Assembly: GCF_019264445.1 (NCBI RefSeq)
Contig: NZ_JAHVAB010000069.1
Coordinates: 46,523-110,522 of the forward strand
Direction of reading: 5' to 3'
DNA from: Hydrogenophaga sp.
GTDB taxonomy: Bacteria > Pseudomonadota > Gammaproteobacteria > Burkholderiales > Burkholderiaceae_C
DNA: 64,000 nt
The position numbers and the translations under genes were made by a program. Under the pieces are notes generated by a model. The model made no database searches. It was not told the origin of the DNA and worked only from the letters and a program-made list of their open reading frames with translations. Positions 1-8,027 of the stretch are shown piece by piece. The first letter of the stretch is position 1. Each line of letters opens with the position of its first letter.

Positions 1-455
1 TGGCGCGCCAGATGCTGGGCAAGCCCGAAGACGCCGAAGATGCGGTGCAGGAGTCGTTTCTGCGCCTGTGGAGCGCGCGCCCCGAAGACCTGCACGGCGC
101 GCAGCTCTCCACCTACTTCAACACCATCGTGCTCAACCGCTGCCGCACGCAACTGGTGCGCCGGCGCGAACTCACCATGGCGCCTGACGACCTCGTCGTG
201 CTGCAAGACCTGCAACAGGCCCACACCGACGCGGCGGACACGCCACCCTGGGACACCGTGACACCGCAGCAACTGCTCGACACGCTGGCGAAGCTGCCTG
301 CCCGGCAACGCCTGGCACTGGCCATGTGGGCCTATGCCGACGCCAGCGCTGCCGACATCGCGCAGGCGCTGGAGATCGACGCCAACAGCGCGCACCAGCT
401 GCTGCACCGCGCGCGGGCCGGTCTGCGCCAGGCGCTCAAGGGAGCGGCGACATGA
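1..455 (+). CDS. ECF-type RNA polymerase sigma factor (5' end outside window)
   Basis: The gene is cut by the left edge: the frame is open to base 3, and the residues before the first ATG at base 12 (A-R-Q) match the usual start of sigma region 2, so the true start lies outside. Region 2 is seen in DAEDAVQESFLRLW. Region 4 is seen near the C-terminus: the LPARQRLAL stretch is followed by a helix-turn-helix (ADIAQALEIDANSAHQLLHRAR). The stop codon overlaps the next start (ATGA), so sigma factor and the small membrane protein are co-translated, as is usual for a sigma factor and its regulator. The signal sensed is unknown. Confidence 0.88.
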   Translation, partial: ARQMLGKPEDAEDAVQESFLRLWSARPEDLHGAQLSTYFNTIVLNRCRTQLVRRRELTMAPDDLVVLQDLQQAHTDAADTPPWDTVTPQQLLDTLAKLPARQRLALAMWAYADASAADIAQALEIDANSAHQLLHRARAGLRQALKGAAT

Positions 456-781
456 CACACCCGCTGACCGACAACCCCCTGCGCGCGCGGCTGCGCGCCG
501 GACTGAACGCCGCTTCAGCGCACGACAGCCAGCACCTGGAAGAGCGCGTGATGGCGCAATGGCAGCAACGCCACGCCAGCGCCCAGGCCGGGCTCGCTGC
601 GGCCGGTGGCGCGGCCTTGCGCGCGCCGGGCACGGGCCGCCGTGCGCTGCGGCTGGCCACCGGCGTGGTGCTGGTGGCGGCGTTGCTGGTGACCGCCTCC
701 ACCTGGCGTTCGCGCGACGCCGGCGTGGACGAGCTCATGCAGCTGGACGTGCTCTCCGAGATGGCACTGGGCGAGATGTGA
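452..781 (+). CDS. Small single-pass membrane protein, possible sigma-factor partner
   Basis: A 109-residue protein starting in the ATGA overlap with the ECF sigma gene. The N-terminal 65 residues are charged and probably cytoplasmic. Residues about 67-85 form one hydrophobic membrane segment. The short acidic tail ends in MALGEM. I do not recognise a zinc-binding anti-sigma motif (no HxxxCxxC). Position and topology suggest a regulator of the upstream sigma factor, an inference from context only. The stop is four bases from the convergent stop of the CorC-like gene. Confidence 0.7.
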   Translation: MTHPLTDNPLRARLRAGLNAASAHDSQHLEERVMAQWQQRHASAQAGLAAAGGAALRAPGTGRRALRLATGVVLVAALLVTASTWRSRDAGVDELMQLDVLSEMALGEM

Positions 782-785
782 GCGC

Positions 786-2111
786 CTAGGCCGCAGGGGC
801 GATCACCACCGGCAGCGACACCTCTGGCGGCGCCTCCCGCGTGGCCAGCACCTTGTCGATGGTGCGCCCGTCCATGTCGACGATCTCCAGGCGCCAGCCT
901 TCCCACGACACGCTGTCGCCCTCGCGCGGCAACCGCCCGGTGAGCAGCATCATCAGGCCGCTGAGCGTGTGGTAGCGGCCACGCTCTTCGTCGGGCACGC
1001 TGTCCAGCGCCAGCCGGTCCTTGAGCTCGGGCACGGGAATGTGCCCATCCAGCCACCAGCTGCCGTCCTCGCGCAGCAGGGCCCACGAGGTCTCGGGATC
1101 GCGCGGGCTGAACTCGCCCGTGATGGCTTCGATGAGGTCCTGCAGCGTCACGATGCCCTGCACCTCGCCGTACTCGTCGATCACGAACGCCATGTGCACA
1201 TCGGACTGGCGGAAGTTGTCGAGCAGCTCCATGCCGGTGATGGTCTCGGGCACGTACAGCGGCGCCTGCAGCGGCTGCGCCTGCAGCTCGCGCTGGCCAC
1301 CGCGCAGCGCCTGCGACAGCCACTGGCGCGCATTCACCACACCCACCACGTTGCCCAGGCTGCCGCGCACCACCGGGAAGCGCGCGTGGTCAGACGCATC
1401 GACGCGCGCCATGTTCACTTCAAACGACTGGTCGATGTCGAGCGCCACCACATCGCTGCGCGGCACCATGAGCGAGCCGATCTGGCGGTCGTCCAGGCGG
1501 AACACATTGCGCACCATGGTGTGCTCGTGCGACTCGATCACACCCGCCGTGGTGCCCTCGGCCAGCATGGCGTGGATCTCTTCCTCGGTCACGGCGCTGG
1601 CGCTGTTTTCCTTGATGCCGAGCAGCTTCATGAGCGCGCGCGTGGACACCGAAAGCAGCAGCACAAACGGCTTGGTGGCGATGGCCAGCCAGTTGATCGG
1701 CCGCGCCACCAGCCGCGCCAGCGTCTCAGGATGCGACTGGCCCAGCCGCTTGGGCACGAGCTCGCCGACCACGATGGAGAAGTAGGTGATGAGCACCACC
1801 ACCAGCCCGGTGGCGGCGTAACCGCTGTAGGGCGCCGGCACGCCCAGGCCCGCCAGCCAGAGCGCCAGGGGTGCGGCCAGCGCGGCCTCCCCGACGATGC
1901 CGTTGAGCACGCCGATGGAGGTGATGCCGATCTGGATGGTGGAGAGGAAACGGGTGGGATCTTCGCCGAGCTTGACGGCAGCGGCCGCAGCGCCGTCGCC
2001 TTCGTCGATGAGTTTTTGCAGCCGCACCTTGCGGGCGGTGACCAGCGCGATCTCTGACATGGCAAACACGCCATTGAGCAGGATCAGCGCGAACAGTAAG
2101 GCAATTTCCAT
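786..2111 (-). CDS. HlyC/CorC (CNNM) family membrane protein with CBS domains
   Basis: A 441-residue protein of the family annotated as hemolysin or CorC. The N-terminal ~190 residues are a DUF21/CNNM transmembrane domain (MEIALLFALILLNGVF, then SEIAL). It is followed by a paired CBS module containing VPRSDVVALD and FVIDEYGEVQGIVTLQDLIEAI, and a C-terminal CorC_HlyC domain from about residue 350. Family members are linked to Mg/Co export or divalent-cation homeostasis; the hemolysin label is historical. The start at 2111 was chosen because the transmembrane domain begins there; the upstream in-frame extension is low-complexity and non-conserved in character. Confidence 0.92.
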   Translation of the reverse strand: MEIALLFALILLNGVFAMSEIALVTARKVRLQKLIDEGDGAAAAAVKLGEDPTRFLSTIQIGITSIGVLNGIVGEAALAAPLALWLAGLGVPAPYSGYAATGLVVVLITYFSIVVGELVPKRLGQSHPETLARLVARPINWLAIATKPFVLLLSVSTRALMKLLGIKENSASAVTEEEIHAMLAEGTTAGVIESHEHTMVRNVFRLDDRQIGSLMVPRSDVVALDIDQSFEVNMARVDASDHARFPVVRGSLGNVVGVVNARQWLSQALRGGQRELQAQPLQAPLYVPETITGMELLDNFRQSDVHMAFVIDEYGEVQGIVTLQDLIEAITGEFSPRDPETSWALLREDGSWWLDGHIPVPELKDRLALDSVPDEERGRYHTLSGLMMLLTGRLPREGDSVSWEGWRLEIVDMDGRTIDKVLATREAPPEVSLPVVIAPAA

Positions 2112-2162
2112 GGGGGTGGGGTCACCCGGGGTTGACCGGGTCTCGCTGGATGAGGAATGAAA

Positions 2163-2199
2163 CGGAAACGGCAAAGCCCCGGCAGGACGCCGGTGGCTT
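2163..2199 (-). terminator. Rho-independent terminator after the Bax-inhibitor-1 gene
   Basis: On the minus strand a 10-bp stem (AAGCC + CCGGC pairing with GCCGG + GGCTT, one bulged base, five-base loop) ends in CTTT and is followed by T-rich sequence. It lies 19 bases past the stop of the 2218-2913 gene and separates it from the CorC-like gene. Confidence 0.55.
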
Positions 2200-2217
2200 C
2201 ACACGCAGGGGGAACCG

Positions 2218-2913
2218 TTATTCCTCGCGGCCGCCGGCAATGCCGAGCAGGGCCAGCAGGCTCTGGAACACGTTGAACAGGCTCAGGTACACGCCCAGGG
2301 TGGCGCTGATGTAGTTGGTTTCTTCGCCGTCGCGCACGCGCTTGAGGTCGTACAGGATGAAGGCCGAGAAGATGCCGACCGCCAGCACGGAGAGCGTGAT
2401 CATCAGCGCGCCCGACTGGATGAACACGTTGGCGATGCCCGCCACCACCAGCATGATCATGCCGATGAAGAGGAACTTGCCCATGTTGCCCAGGTCGCGC
2501 TTGATGACGGTGGACAGCGTGGCCATGCCGAAGAAGATCAGGCCCGTGCCGGCGAAGGCCGTCATGATCAGGCCGGCCCCGTTGGCCAGACCCAGCACCG
2601 AGCCGATCAGGCGCGAGAGCATGAGGCCCATGAAGAACGTGAAGGCCAGCAGCACGGGCACGCCCGCGGCGGAGTTCTTCGTCTTCTCGATGGCGAACAT
2701 GAACCCGAACGCGCCGCCCAGGAAGACGACGATGCCGAGGAAGCCGGTGAGCGGCGCGGTGATGCCGGTGGCCACGCCGAACCAGGCGCCCAACACCGTG
2801 GGAATCATGGACAGTGCCAGCAACCAGTAGGTGTTGCGCAGCACGCGGTTGCGTTCAACGGCCACGGCCTGGCCGGCAGCGGCGGGGGACGAAAGATCAA
2901 GATGCGGGTTCAT
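2218..2913 (-). CDS. Bax inhibitor-1 / YccA family membrane protein
   Basis: A 231-residue protein with about seven hydrophobic segments after a 30-residue soluble N-terminus, the layout of the BI-1 family (E. coli YbhL/YccA). Recognisable segments include RNTYWLLALSMIPTVLGA (TM1) and the C-terminal ILYDLKRVRDGEE-type turn that contains the conserved Asp pair of BI-1 calcium-leak channels. Family members act in the inner membrane; YccA binds and modulates the FtsH protease in E. coli. A GAGGA ribosome site lies six bases before ATG at 2913. A terminator follows, so the gene is probably monocistronic. Confidence 0.93.
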   Translation of the reverse strand: MNPHLDLSSPAAAGQAVAVERNRVLRNTYWLLALSMIPTVLGAWFGVATGITAPLTGFLGIVVFLGGAFGFMFAIEKTKNSAAGVPVLLAFTFFMGLMLSRLIGSVLGLANGAGLIMTAFAGTGLIFFGMATLSTVIKRDLGNMGKFLFIGMIMLVVAGIANVFIQSGALMITLSVLAVGIFSAFILYDLKRVRDGEETNYISATLGVYLSLFNVFQSLLALLGIAGGREE

Positions 2914-3068
2914 GCGGGGTCCTCAAAAAAAAGCGTTGTGAAATGAAAAGGGGTGCGCCGCGAAAGCTGCGGGCCTGGCCTGCCGGCATCGGCCGCAGGT
3001 GCTGCAAGGGGGTGGGTGTGCCGTCGCCGGGGCGGCGCAAGACCGGTCCGGGACCGGCCAGGGCGCGC

Positions 3069-3434
3069 TCAGGCGAGCACGGGCAGGCCGCGTGGCGGGC
3101 GCTGCGGCCCGTCGAGAACGGGCGACGTCAGGTCGCGCGCCACGGGGGGCGATGGGGCGCGCAAGGACTCGTGCGCGGTGGATGCAGCCATGGGCGCGTC
3201 CAGGCACTCGGGGAAATCGGGTTGGGCGTCGGTCAGCCCGTGGTCTTGCGCCGGGCCCGCGGGGAGCGATGTGTCGCCGGGAGCGACCTGGGCCGACGCT
3301 GGCGTGAGCGCCTGCGCCACCAGCGCCTGCGCCTGGCTTGGGGGCGGCGTGGCGCCTGGCAGGCTGCCAAAAGCGAACGCGCCCACACTCACAAAGAAGT
3401 GCAGGGCAAAAACGGCAACAAGCCAGCGGCGCAT
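3069..3434 (-). CDS. Hypothetical secreted protein
   Basis: A 121-residue protein of unknown function. It begins MRRWLVAVFALHFF, a typical Sec signal peptide of about 22 residues, and the rest is Pro/Ala-rich and probably disordered. A TATACT element (3444-3449, minus strand) sits only nine bases before the ATG at 3434, so the transcript would be nearly leaderless if this is the promoter; no convincing -35 box accompanies it. The signal peptide resembles that of small CzcI-like proteins, but no metal-binding pattern was found and no efflux genes are nearby. Confidence 0.55.
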   Translation of the reverse strand: MRRWLVAVFALHFFVSVGAFAFGSLPGATPPPSQAQALVAQALTPASAQVAPGDTSLPAGPAQDHGLTDAQPDFPECLDAPMAASTAHESLRAPSPPVARDLTSPVLDGPQRPPRGLPVLA

Positions 3435-3516
3435 GGTGGGGCCAGTATACCGGTACCCCTCTCGCGCCGCTGCCGCCGGCGGTCCGGCCAGGGGACGGGC
3501 CGGACCCACCGCCAGG

Positions 3517-4209
3517 TCAGCGTTTGATCTTGGCCAGGAGCTGCGAAGCCTCTTCCCGACGGCCGGCATCGGCCATCGGGCGCCCCGGGCGGGCCGGGGC
3601 CTGCAGGGCGCGCTCGAGGTAGGCCACCGCCTCTTCGGACTTCTTGTTTTCAACCAGGTACTCGGCGTAGAAGAAGTTCGCATCGATGCCCTTGGGGTTG
3701 ATGGTCAACGCCTTTTGCAGCAGCTCGCGCGCCTTGTCCTTGTCGCCAAAGCCCACAGGCCAGCCCGGCACCTTGTAATACAGCACACCCAGGCTGTTGT
3801 AGGCCGAACCATCGAGCACGTTGCCATCGATGCGGATGGCCGTCTCATACAGCGCCTTGGCCTTCTTCACCATCGAGAGCGCGCCCAGGCCGCCTTTTTC
3901 ACCGGCCCAGGAGCTGACGATGATGCCCTCCCACACCAGCGGCTCGGCCCGCCCGGGGAAGGTTTCGCTGGCTTTGTGCGCCTTGGCCGAGAGTTCTTCG
4001 AAGCGCTTTTCGCGCTCGCTGGCCGGCGCCTGGTAGCGGATCACTTCCCAGTCGTGCTGCAGCTCGGCCACGGCATCGTCCACGGGCGCGGCCTGCGCCG
4101 CAGGGGCGAACGCCAGGAAAGACAGCGCCGACAGGGCACCAGCCAGCCAGCGGCGGCGCGCGGCAGATGCAGGAAAGCGGGAAGCGGGAAGGGACAGGGT
4201 GAAAATCAT
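3517..4209 (-). CDS. Exported TPR-like protein at the end of the diiron-oxidase operon
   Basis: A 230-residue protein with an N-terminal signal sequence (RRRW, then a hydrophobic stretch to APAAQA at about residue 40). It is followed by helical repeats of tetratricopeptide type, clearest around SAYNSLGVLYYKVPGWPVGF and the two following repeats (DKARELLQKALTINPKG, SEEAVAYLERALQAP). It is the last gene of the minus-strand operon, 50 bases after the SDR gene. A TTG at 4245 would add 12 residues; the ATG at 4209 places the signal peptide normally. A scaffold role for the pathway is inference; no catalytic motif is visible. Confidence 0.82.
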   Translation of the reverse strand: MIFTLSLPASRFPASAARRRWLAGALSALSFLAFAPAAQAAPVDDAVAELQHDWEVIRYQAPASEREKRFEELSAKAHKASETFPGRAEPLVWEGIIVSSWAGEKGGLGALSMVKKAKALYETAIRIDGNVLDGSAYNSLGVLYYKVPGWPVGFGDKDKARELLQKALTINPKGIDANFFYAEYLVENKKSEEAVAYLERALQAPARPGRPMADAGRREEASQLLAKIKR

Positions 4210-4259
4210 GGGAGAAGCTCCGGTGTCGTTGAACAGGGAAGTCAAGAAAGAGGGGCGGG

Positions 4260-5078
4260 CTAGACCGCAGCGGACGCGCGGGAGGCGCCGCCCGGCAAGC
4301 TCTGGCGGTGGCGCTTGAAGCTGCCGTCGAGCAGCGTGGGTGCCAGGCTGTTCAGGCGCAGCGCGACCGATTCGGGGAAACCGAAGAAGCGCTCGGCGGC
4401 TTCGCTCTGCAGGAGCGTCAACAGCTCGTGTGCCACGCGCTCGGGCGGGTCCATGGCGGTGCCGGTGGCGCGGTTGTAGGCCGTCACGCTGTCGCCGTTG
4501 AACGGCGTGTCGGTGCTGCGCGGCCCGAGGTACTGCACCTTCACCGGGGAGTCCTTCAACTCGCGCCGAAGCGATTCGGCAAAGCCGCGCAGGCCGAACT
4601 TGCTGGCGCTGTACACGCTGAAGCCCGGCAGGCCGATGCGACCCAGCGCAGAGCCCACGCAGATCACCTGGGCCATGCGCTGCTGCTGCAGATGGCCCAG
4701 CAGCGCCTGGGTGAGCAGCATGGGTGCGATCAGGTTGAGCTGCATCACGGCCTGCAGCTGGTCGGGGTCCTGGTGCTGCAAGGCGCCAAAGGCCGGCAGG
4801 CCCGCGTTGTGCACGACGACGTTACAGCGCCAGTTTTGCGCCTCGCCCGCCAGCCGGGTGATGTGACCCACGCGCGCGAGGTCGGCTTCTCGCCATGCGA
4901 TGCGCGATGCGGCCGCGCCCGTTTGCGCTGCCAGCTCGACCGCCTGCTGGTCCAGCCGCTCGGGTGAGCGGCCCACCAGCATCACGGCGGCGCCGGCCTT
5001 GAGCAGTTCGCGCGCCACGTGCTGGCCAATGCCGCCACCCGCGCCGGTGAGCAGCACGCGTGCCGCCAGCGGCTTCAT
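4260..5078 (-). CDS. Short-chain dehydrogenase/reductase of the diiron-oxidase operon
   Basis: A 272-residue classical SDR. The NAD(P)-binding motif TGAGGGIG is at residues 11-18, HNAG at 90-93, catalytic Ser143, Tyr156 and Lys160 (YSASK). The C-terminal part (FGFPESVALRLNSLAP) resembles SDRs acting on lipidic or acyl substrates. The ATG overlaps the stop of the HDO gene (ATGA), so the two are translationally coupled. It probably reduces or oxidises a keto/hydroxy intermediate of the pathway encoded by the operon; the substrate cannot be read from sequence. Confidence 0.9.
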   Translation of the reverse strand: MKPLAARVLLTGAGGGIGQHVARELLKAGAAVMLVGRSPERLDQQAVELAAQTGAAASRIAWREADLARVGHITRLAGEAQNWRCNVVVHNAGLPAFGALQHQDPDQLQAVMQLNLIAPMLLTQALLGHLQQQRMAQVICVGSALGRIGLPGFSVYSASKFGLRGFAESLRRELKDSPVKVQYLGPRSTDTPFNGDSVTAYNRATGTAMDPPERVAHELLTLLQSEAAERFFGFPESVALRLNSLAPTLLDGSFKRHRQSLPGGASRASAAV

Positions 5079-5770
5079 GCCAGGGCTCCAGCGGTGCGCT
5101 GCTGCGCGGCGACAGCCACTTGCGGCAGCGGCAGGTTGCGGAACACATCGCCATACAGGCGGAAGAAGGCGCGCGCCGCGTGCACGATGTCGGCCTGGTC
5201 CCGGGGGTCGGTGATGCGCTCCATGAGCAGCTCGAAGTGCGCGGTGTGCTCCTGGTCGAGCGTGCCGTGCGAGCGCAGGTAGCTGAAGGCGGCATCAGGC
5301 AGGTTCAGCGGCTTCTGGATGTTGTCGGCGGCCAGCAGCGCGAGCGACACGCTGGTGCCCTCCAGCACATGCACCATGCCGAAGAAGCCCAGCGGGTTGC
5401 GCCGTGCGATCGTGTCGTAGGCGTAGGCCACCATCACTTCGGCCGCGTGACCGGGCTTGCCATGGCGCACCGCCTCGGCATCGGCCCCGCAAGCGCGGAT
5501 GTCGTTGAGGATCCACTCGTCGTGGCCCGTTTCTTCTTCCACGTATTCGTCCATCGCGTCGTAGAGCCAGACGTGGTGCGCCGGCAGCGCGGCCTTGCAG
5601 GCGCGCAGCAGGGGCACGGTGTGGCTGACGTGGTGGTAAGCCTCGGTGAGGAAGGCCACATAGCTGGGCAACGAGACCTGGCCCTGCAGGCAGCCCTGAA
5701 TGATCGGTGCCGAGAGCAGGCCCATGCGGGCTTCCTGCGTTTGCTGAACGAGCTGGGTGTGAAAACTCAT
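5075..5770 (-). CDS. Heme-oxygenase-like diiron oxidase/oxygenase (HDO; often labelled TenA family)
   Basis: A 231-residue all-alpha protein of the TenA/heme-oxygenase fold. All seven carboxylate/histidine positions expected of HDO diiron enzymes are present with the right spacing: E43; E80-x2-H83; E137; and H168-x3-D172-x2-H175. This is the arrangement known from SznF-type N-oxygenases, and UndA and BesC belong to the same class. A thiaminase role is unlikely because the enzyme carries this complete metal site. Family enzymes use Fe2 and O2 for N-oxygenation, C-C cleavage or oxidative decarboxylation. The gene sits between an AMP-forming ligase (16-base gap) and an SDR (4-base overlap), so its substrate may be an activated acyl compound. 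The start at 5770 is the first ATG that gives the complete fold. Confidence 0.88.
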   Translation of the reverse strand: MSFHTQLVQQTQEARMGLLSAPIIQGCLQGQVSLPSYVAFLTEAYHHVSHTVPLLRACKAALPAHHVWLYDAMDEYVEEETGHDEWILNDIRACGADAEAVRHGKPGHAAEVMVAYAYDTIARRNPLGFFGMVHVLEGTSVSLALLAADNIQKPLNLPDAAFSYLRSHGTLDQEHTAHFELLMERITDPRDQADIVHAARAFFRLYGDVFRNLPLPQVAVAAQQRTAGALA

Positions 5771-5786
5771 GGGAGGGGTCCTTGGT

Positions 5787-7232
5787 TCAATGGGTGCCGA
5801 TCGCCGGTGCGGCGAGTGCATCGGCATGGAGGTGGAAAACGGCTTCGCGCTGCGGGCGACCGTTGGCGGTGGACATGCCCGCTTCGGCGCTGAAGGGCGC
5901 GCTGGCGCGCACCCAGTGATGCACCTGGGCGTAGTCGGGCAGCGTGGCATTGGCGCGCTCGACCGCGGCGGCCAGCGCGCTGTCGGGCAGCTCGGCGCGG
6001 GTGGGCCAGAGCACGGCGCTCAGCGCCGGCTGCGCCTCGCCAAACACCACGGCTTGCGCCACGGCGGGTTCGCCGCGCAGCGCGGTCTCCACCCATTCGG
6101 GCGAGACGTTGCGGCCAAAGGCGGTGATGAGCACGTGCTTGCGGCGGCCGCGCACGTGCACGAAGCCGTCGGCGTCGATGTGGCCGAGGTCGCCCGTGGG
6201 CCACCACGCCGGTGGCGCGGCCGCATCGCCGAGGTAGCCCTTGAAAAGGCTCCCCGCCACTTCGATCTCGCCCTCGGCGCTCACGCGCACACGTGCATGC
6301 GGCAGGGGCTTGCCGGCGCTGCCGGGGCGGTCTGCACCGGGCAGGTTGAGCGTTTGCACCGAAGCGCCTTCCGACAGGCCATAGCCCTCGAAGGCCGGAA
6401 TGCCCACGGCGCGCGCGGCCTCGACCAGCGGCGTGCCCACCGAGGCGCCGCCCACCGCCACCATGCGCAAGGAAGCGGGCGCACGCTCGCCGGTGTGGGC
6501 CAGCCAGGCGGCCCAGGCGCGCAGCATTTGCGGCAGCAGGATCATGCTGTGGGGCTGGTGGCGCACCACGGCGGCCTGCAGCCGGGCGGGATCAAAACTC
6601 GACGAGCCGACCAGTCCCACGTCCTGCAGCGGCAGCACGATGCACTCGGCACCGTGCGCCAGCGGCGCCATGAGACCCGCCACGTTCTCCAGCAGCACGG
6701 CCAGGGGCAGCGCGCAGAGGTGACGGCGGATGTCCAGCGGTGCCAGGGCCTGAACGAGGCCGCGGGTGATGGCCTGCAAAGCCTCCCCATCCAGGCACAC
6801 GCCCTTGGGTGTGCCGGTGGTGCCCGAGGTGAAGGTGATCTTGGCGGTGCCGGCTGGCAGGGCCACGGGAAGCATGGGCAGGCGCTGCAGGCACAGCGCC
6901 TGGCCCGCCACCTCGCAGTCCTGCGTGGGCGCGCCGGGCCAGCGGGCCGCGAGTGCCCAAGGCCCGAGCACGGTGTCCACCCCTGCCGCCTGCAGCGCGT
7001 GACCGATCTGCTGGGCCGTGAAAAAGACGGGCAGTGGCACATGCACGAGGCCGGCCTGCGCAGCGGCGAGATCGGCCATCACCCAGGCGGGGCCGTTGTC
7101 CATCAGGGTGGCGATCACCCGCGTGCCCTGCGCGCGCAGCACATCGGCCAGGGCATTCACCTCGGCATCGAGTTCAGCGCGGCTGAACGATTGCCGCCCG
7201 TTGGAGAGCAGCGGGGCTGGTGCGGCGTTCAT
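5787..7232 (-). CDS. AMP-forming acyl-CoA/acyl-acid ligase of the diiron-oxidase operon
   Basis: A 481-residue ANL-superfamily adenylating enzyme. The P-loop TSGTTGTPKG is at residues 135-144, the A5 motif reads YGLSE, A7 is PTGDLG, and the hinge region RGRRKHVLITAFGRN follows. The C-terminal A10 motif reads TANGRPQRE, so the usual catalytic lysine of the GK pair is replaced by Arg459. It is shorter than typical 550-residue acyl-CoA ligases, with a compact N-terminal half. Its start overlaps the stop of the hemolysin-family gene by four bases. It should activate a carboxylic acid, probably a fatty acid, as acyl-AMP; whether it makes a CoA ester is uncertain given the Lys change. Confidence 0.9.
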   Translation of the reverse strand: MNAAPAPLLSNGRQSFSRAELDAEVNALADVLRAQGTRVIATLMDNGPAWVMADLAAAQAGLVHVPLPVFFTAQQIGHALQAAGVDTVLGPWALAARWPGAPTQDCEVAGQALCLQRLPMLPVALPAGTAKITFTSGTTGTPKGVCLDGEALQAITRGLVQALAPLDIRRHLCALPLAVLLENVAGLMAPLAHGAECIVLPLQDVGLVGSSSFDPARLQAAVVRHQPHSMILLPQMLRAWAAWLAHTGERAPASLRMVAVGGASVGTPLVEAARAVGIPAFEGYGLSEGASVQTLNLPGADRPGSAGKPLPHARVRVSAEGEIEVAGSLFKGYLGDAAAPPAWWPTGDLGHIDADGFVHVRGRRKHVLITAFGRNVSPEWVETALRGEPAVAQAVVFGEAQPALSAVLWPTRAELPDSALAAAVERANATLPDYAQVHHWVRASAPFSAEAGMSTANGRPQREAVFHLHADALAAPAIGTH

Positions 7233-7876
7233 GGCAGGGTCTCCCGACGCGGCTGGCGCCGTGCCAGCAGGCGAAGCGCCTGCCGCAGATGGCCCGCGAG
7301 CACCACAGGGCGGTGGTCGTAGTAGCTGCCCCACTGCGCCACGTCGGTGCCGAGCACGGCGGGGTCGGCGCGGCCCAGCGCCAGCGGCGCGATGCCCAGG
7401 CGCACAAAGAGGTGGCGCAGCTCTTCGGTGAGCGTGCTCACCACCCACTGCGCGCCTTCGGCGGCCAGGTGGGGGCCGAGCAGGAAGATGAGGCGCCGGC
7501 CCTCGCCCGCGCGGTCGGCCGCCAGGTGGCCCACTTCAAAGATGCCGTCGCGGCGGGCCATCGGTGCGCCCGACTGTGCCGCGAGCAGCGTCTCCACCGG
7601 TGCATCGAGGTAACGCTCCAGAAAGAGCGGACTCTGCCGGGCCGAGCGGTACCCCGCTGCGGCGAGGATGCTGCCGTCCAGCGGGTCGCGCAGGCTCACC
7701 AGCGTGGGCGCGAAAGACCGCACCTGGGCGCCAAACCGGCGCGCATACACGCGGCCGATGAACGCCTCCACCTCGGCGCGCTGCGCGTCGTCTTCGTCGT
7801 GCACAACCAGGCGGGGGCCTGGCCATGGCTCGTTGTTCGGCAGGGGGCTTTGGCCCTGCACATATCGGGTCACCAT
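7229..7876 (-). CDS. Thermostable-hemolysin (T_hemolysin) family protein
   Basis: A protein of about 215 residues in the family named after Vibrio delta-VPH. Recognisable segments are EVEAFIGRVYARRFGAQV near the start, the central DGIFEVGHLAADRAGEGR, and ALGRADPAVLGTDVAQWGSYY near the end. The EVGHLA segment corresponds to the core of a GNAT-like/autoinducer-synthase-like fold, to which I believe this family is related, so an acyltransferase role is more plausible than toxin activity (inference). It is the first gene of a five-gene operon. An AAGGAG site lies 13 bases before ATG 7876 and one base before a GTG at 7888, which is an alternative start adding four residues. Confidence 0.85.
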   Translation of the reverse strand: MVTRYVQGQSPLPNNEPWPGPRLVVHDEDDAQRAEVEAFIGRVYARRFGAQVRSFAPTLVSLRDPLDGSILAAAGYRSARQSPLFLERYLDAPVETLLAAQSGAPMARRDGIFEVGHLAADRAGEGRRLIFLLGPHLAAEGAQWVVSTLTEELRHLFVRLGIAPLALGRADPAVLGTDVAQWGSYYDHRPVVLAGHLRQALRLLARRQPRRETLP

Positions 7877-7950
7877 CAAGATGCTCACTCCTTGCAGAAG
7901 CTCCTCGCCACGTGGGGGAGCTCATCTGGGGCGGATGTTGATGGCCGTGG

Positions 7951-7967
7951 ATTAACGGCAAATTAAC
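7951..7967. promoter_or_regulatory. Tandem ATTAAC motif upstream of the hemolysin/diiron-oxidase operon
   Basis: Two direct copies of ATTAAC (7951-7956 and 7962-7967), 11 bases apart (one helical turn), lie about 75 bases before the operon start in an otherwise GC-rich gap. They could be a regulator site or AT-rich promoter element. No clear -35/-10 pair was identified. An AGCTCC/GGAGCT stem (7899-7922) follows in the leader. Confidence 0.3.
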
Positions 7968-8027
7968 CCGGACACCGCTCATCGGCGGACACGGGCGACC
8001 AGCGGAAATGGCCTGAAAACACCAGCC

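Noticed and set aside
786..2111. Hemolysin encoded at the left end
   Set aside because: The DUF21-CBS-CorC layout is that of a cation-transport-related membrane protein.
3043..3057. Terminator hairpin after the 3069-3434 gene
   Set aside because: CCGGTCC-G-GGACCGG is palindromic but has no T tract and almost no loop; common in GC-rich DNA.
5075..5770. TenA thiaminase or transcriptional regulator
   Set aside because: The complete set of diiron ligands and absence of thiamine genes nearby favour an HDO enzyme; there is no DNA-binding motif.
7229..7888. A true secreted hemolysin toxin
   Set aside because: The family name is historical. No signal peptide is present, and the gene is embedded in a biosynthetic-type operon.
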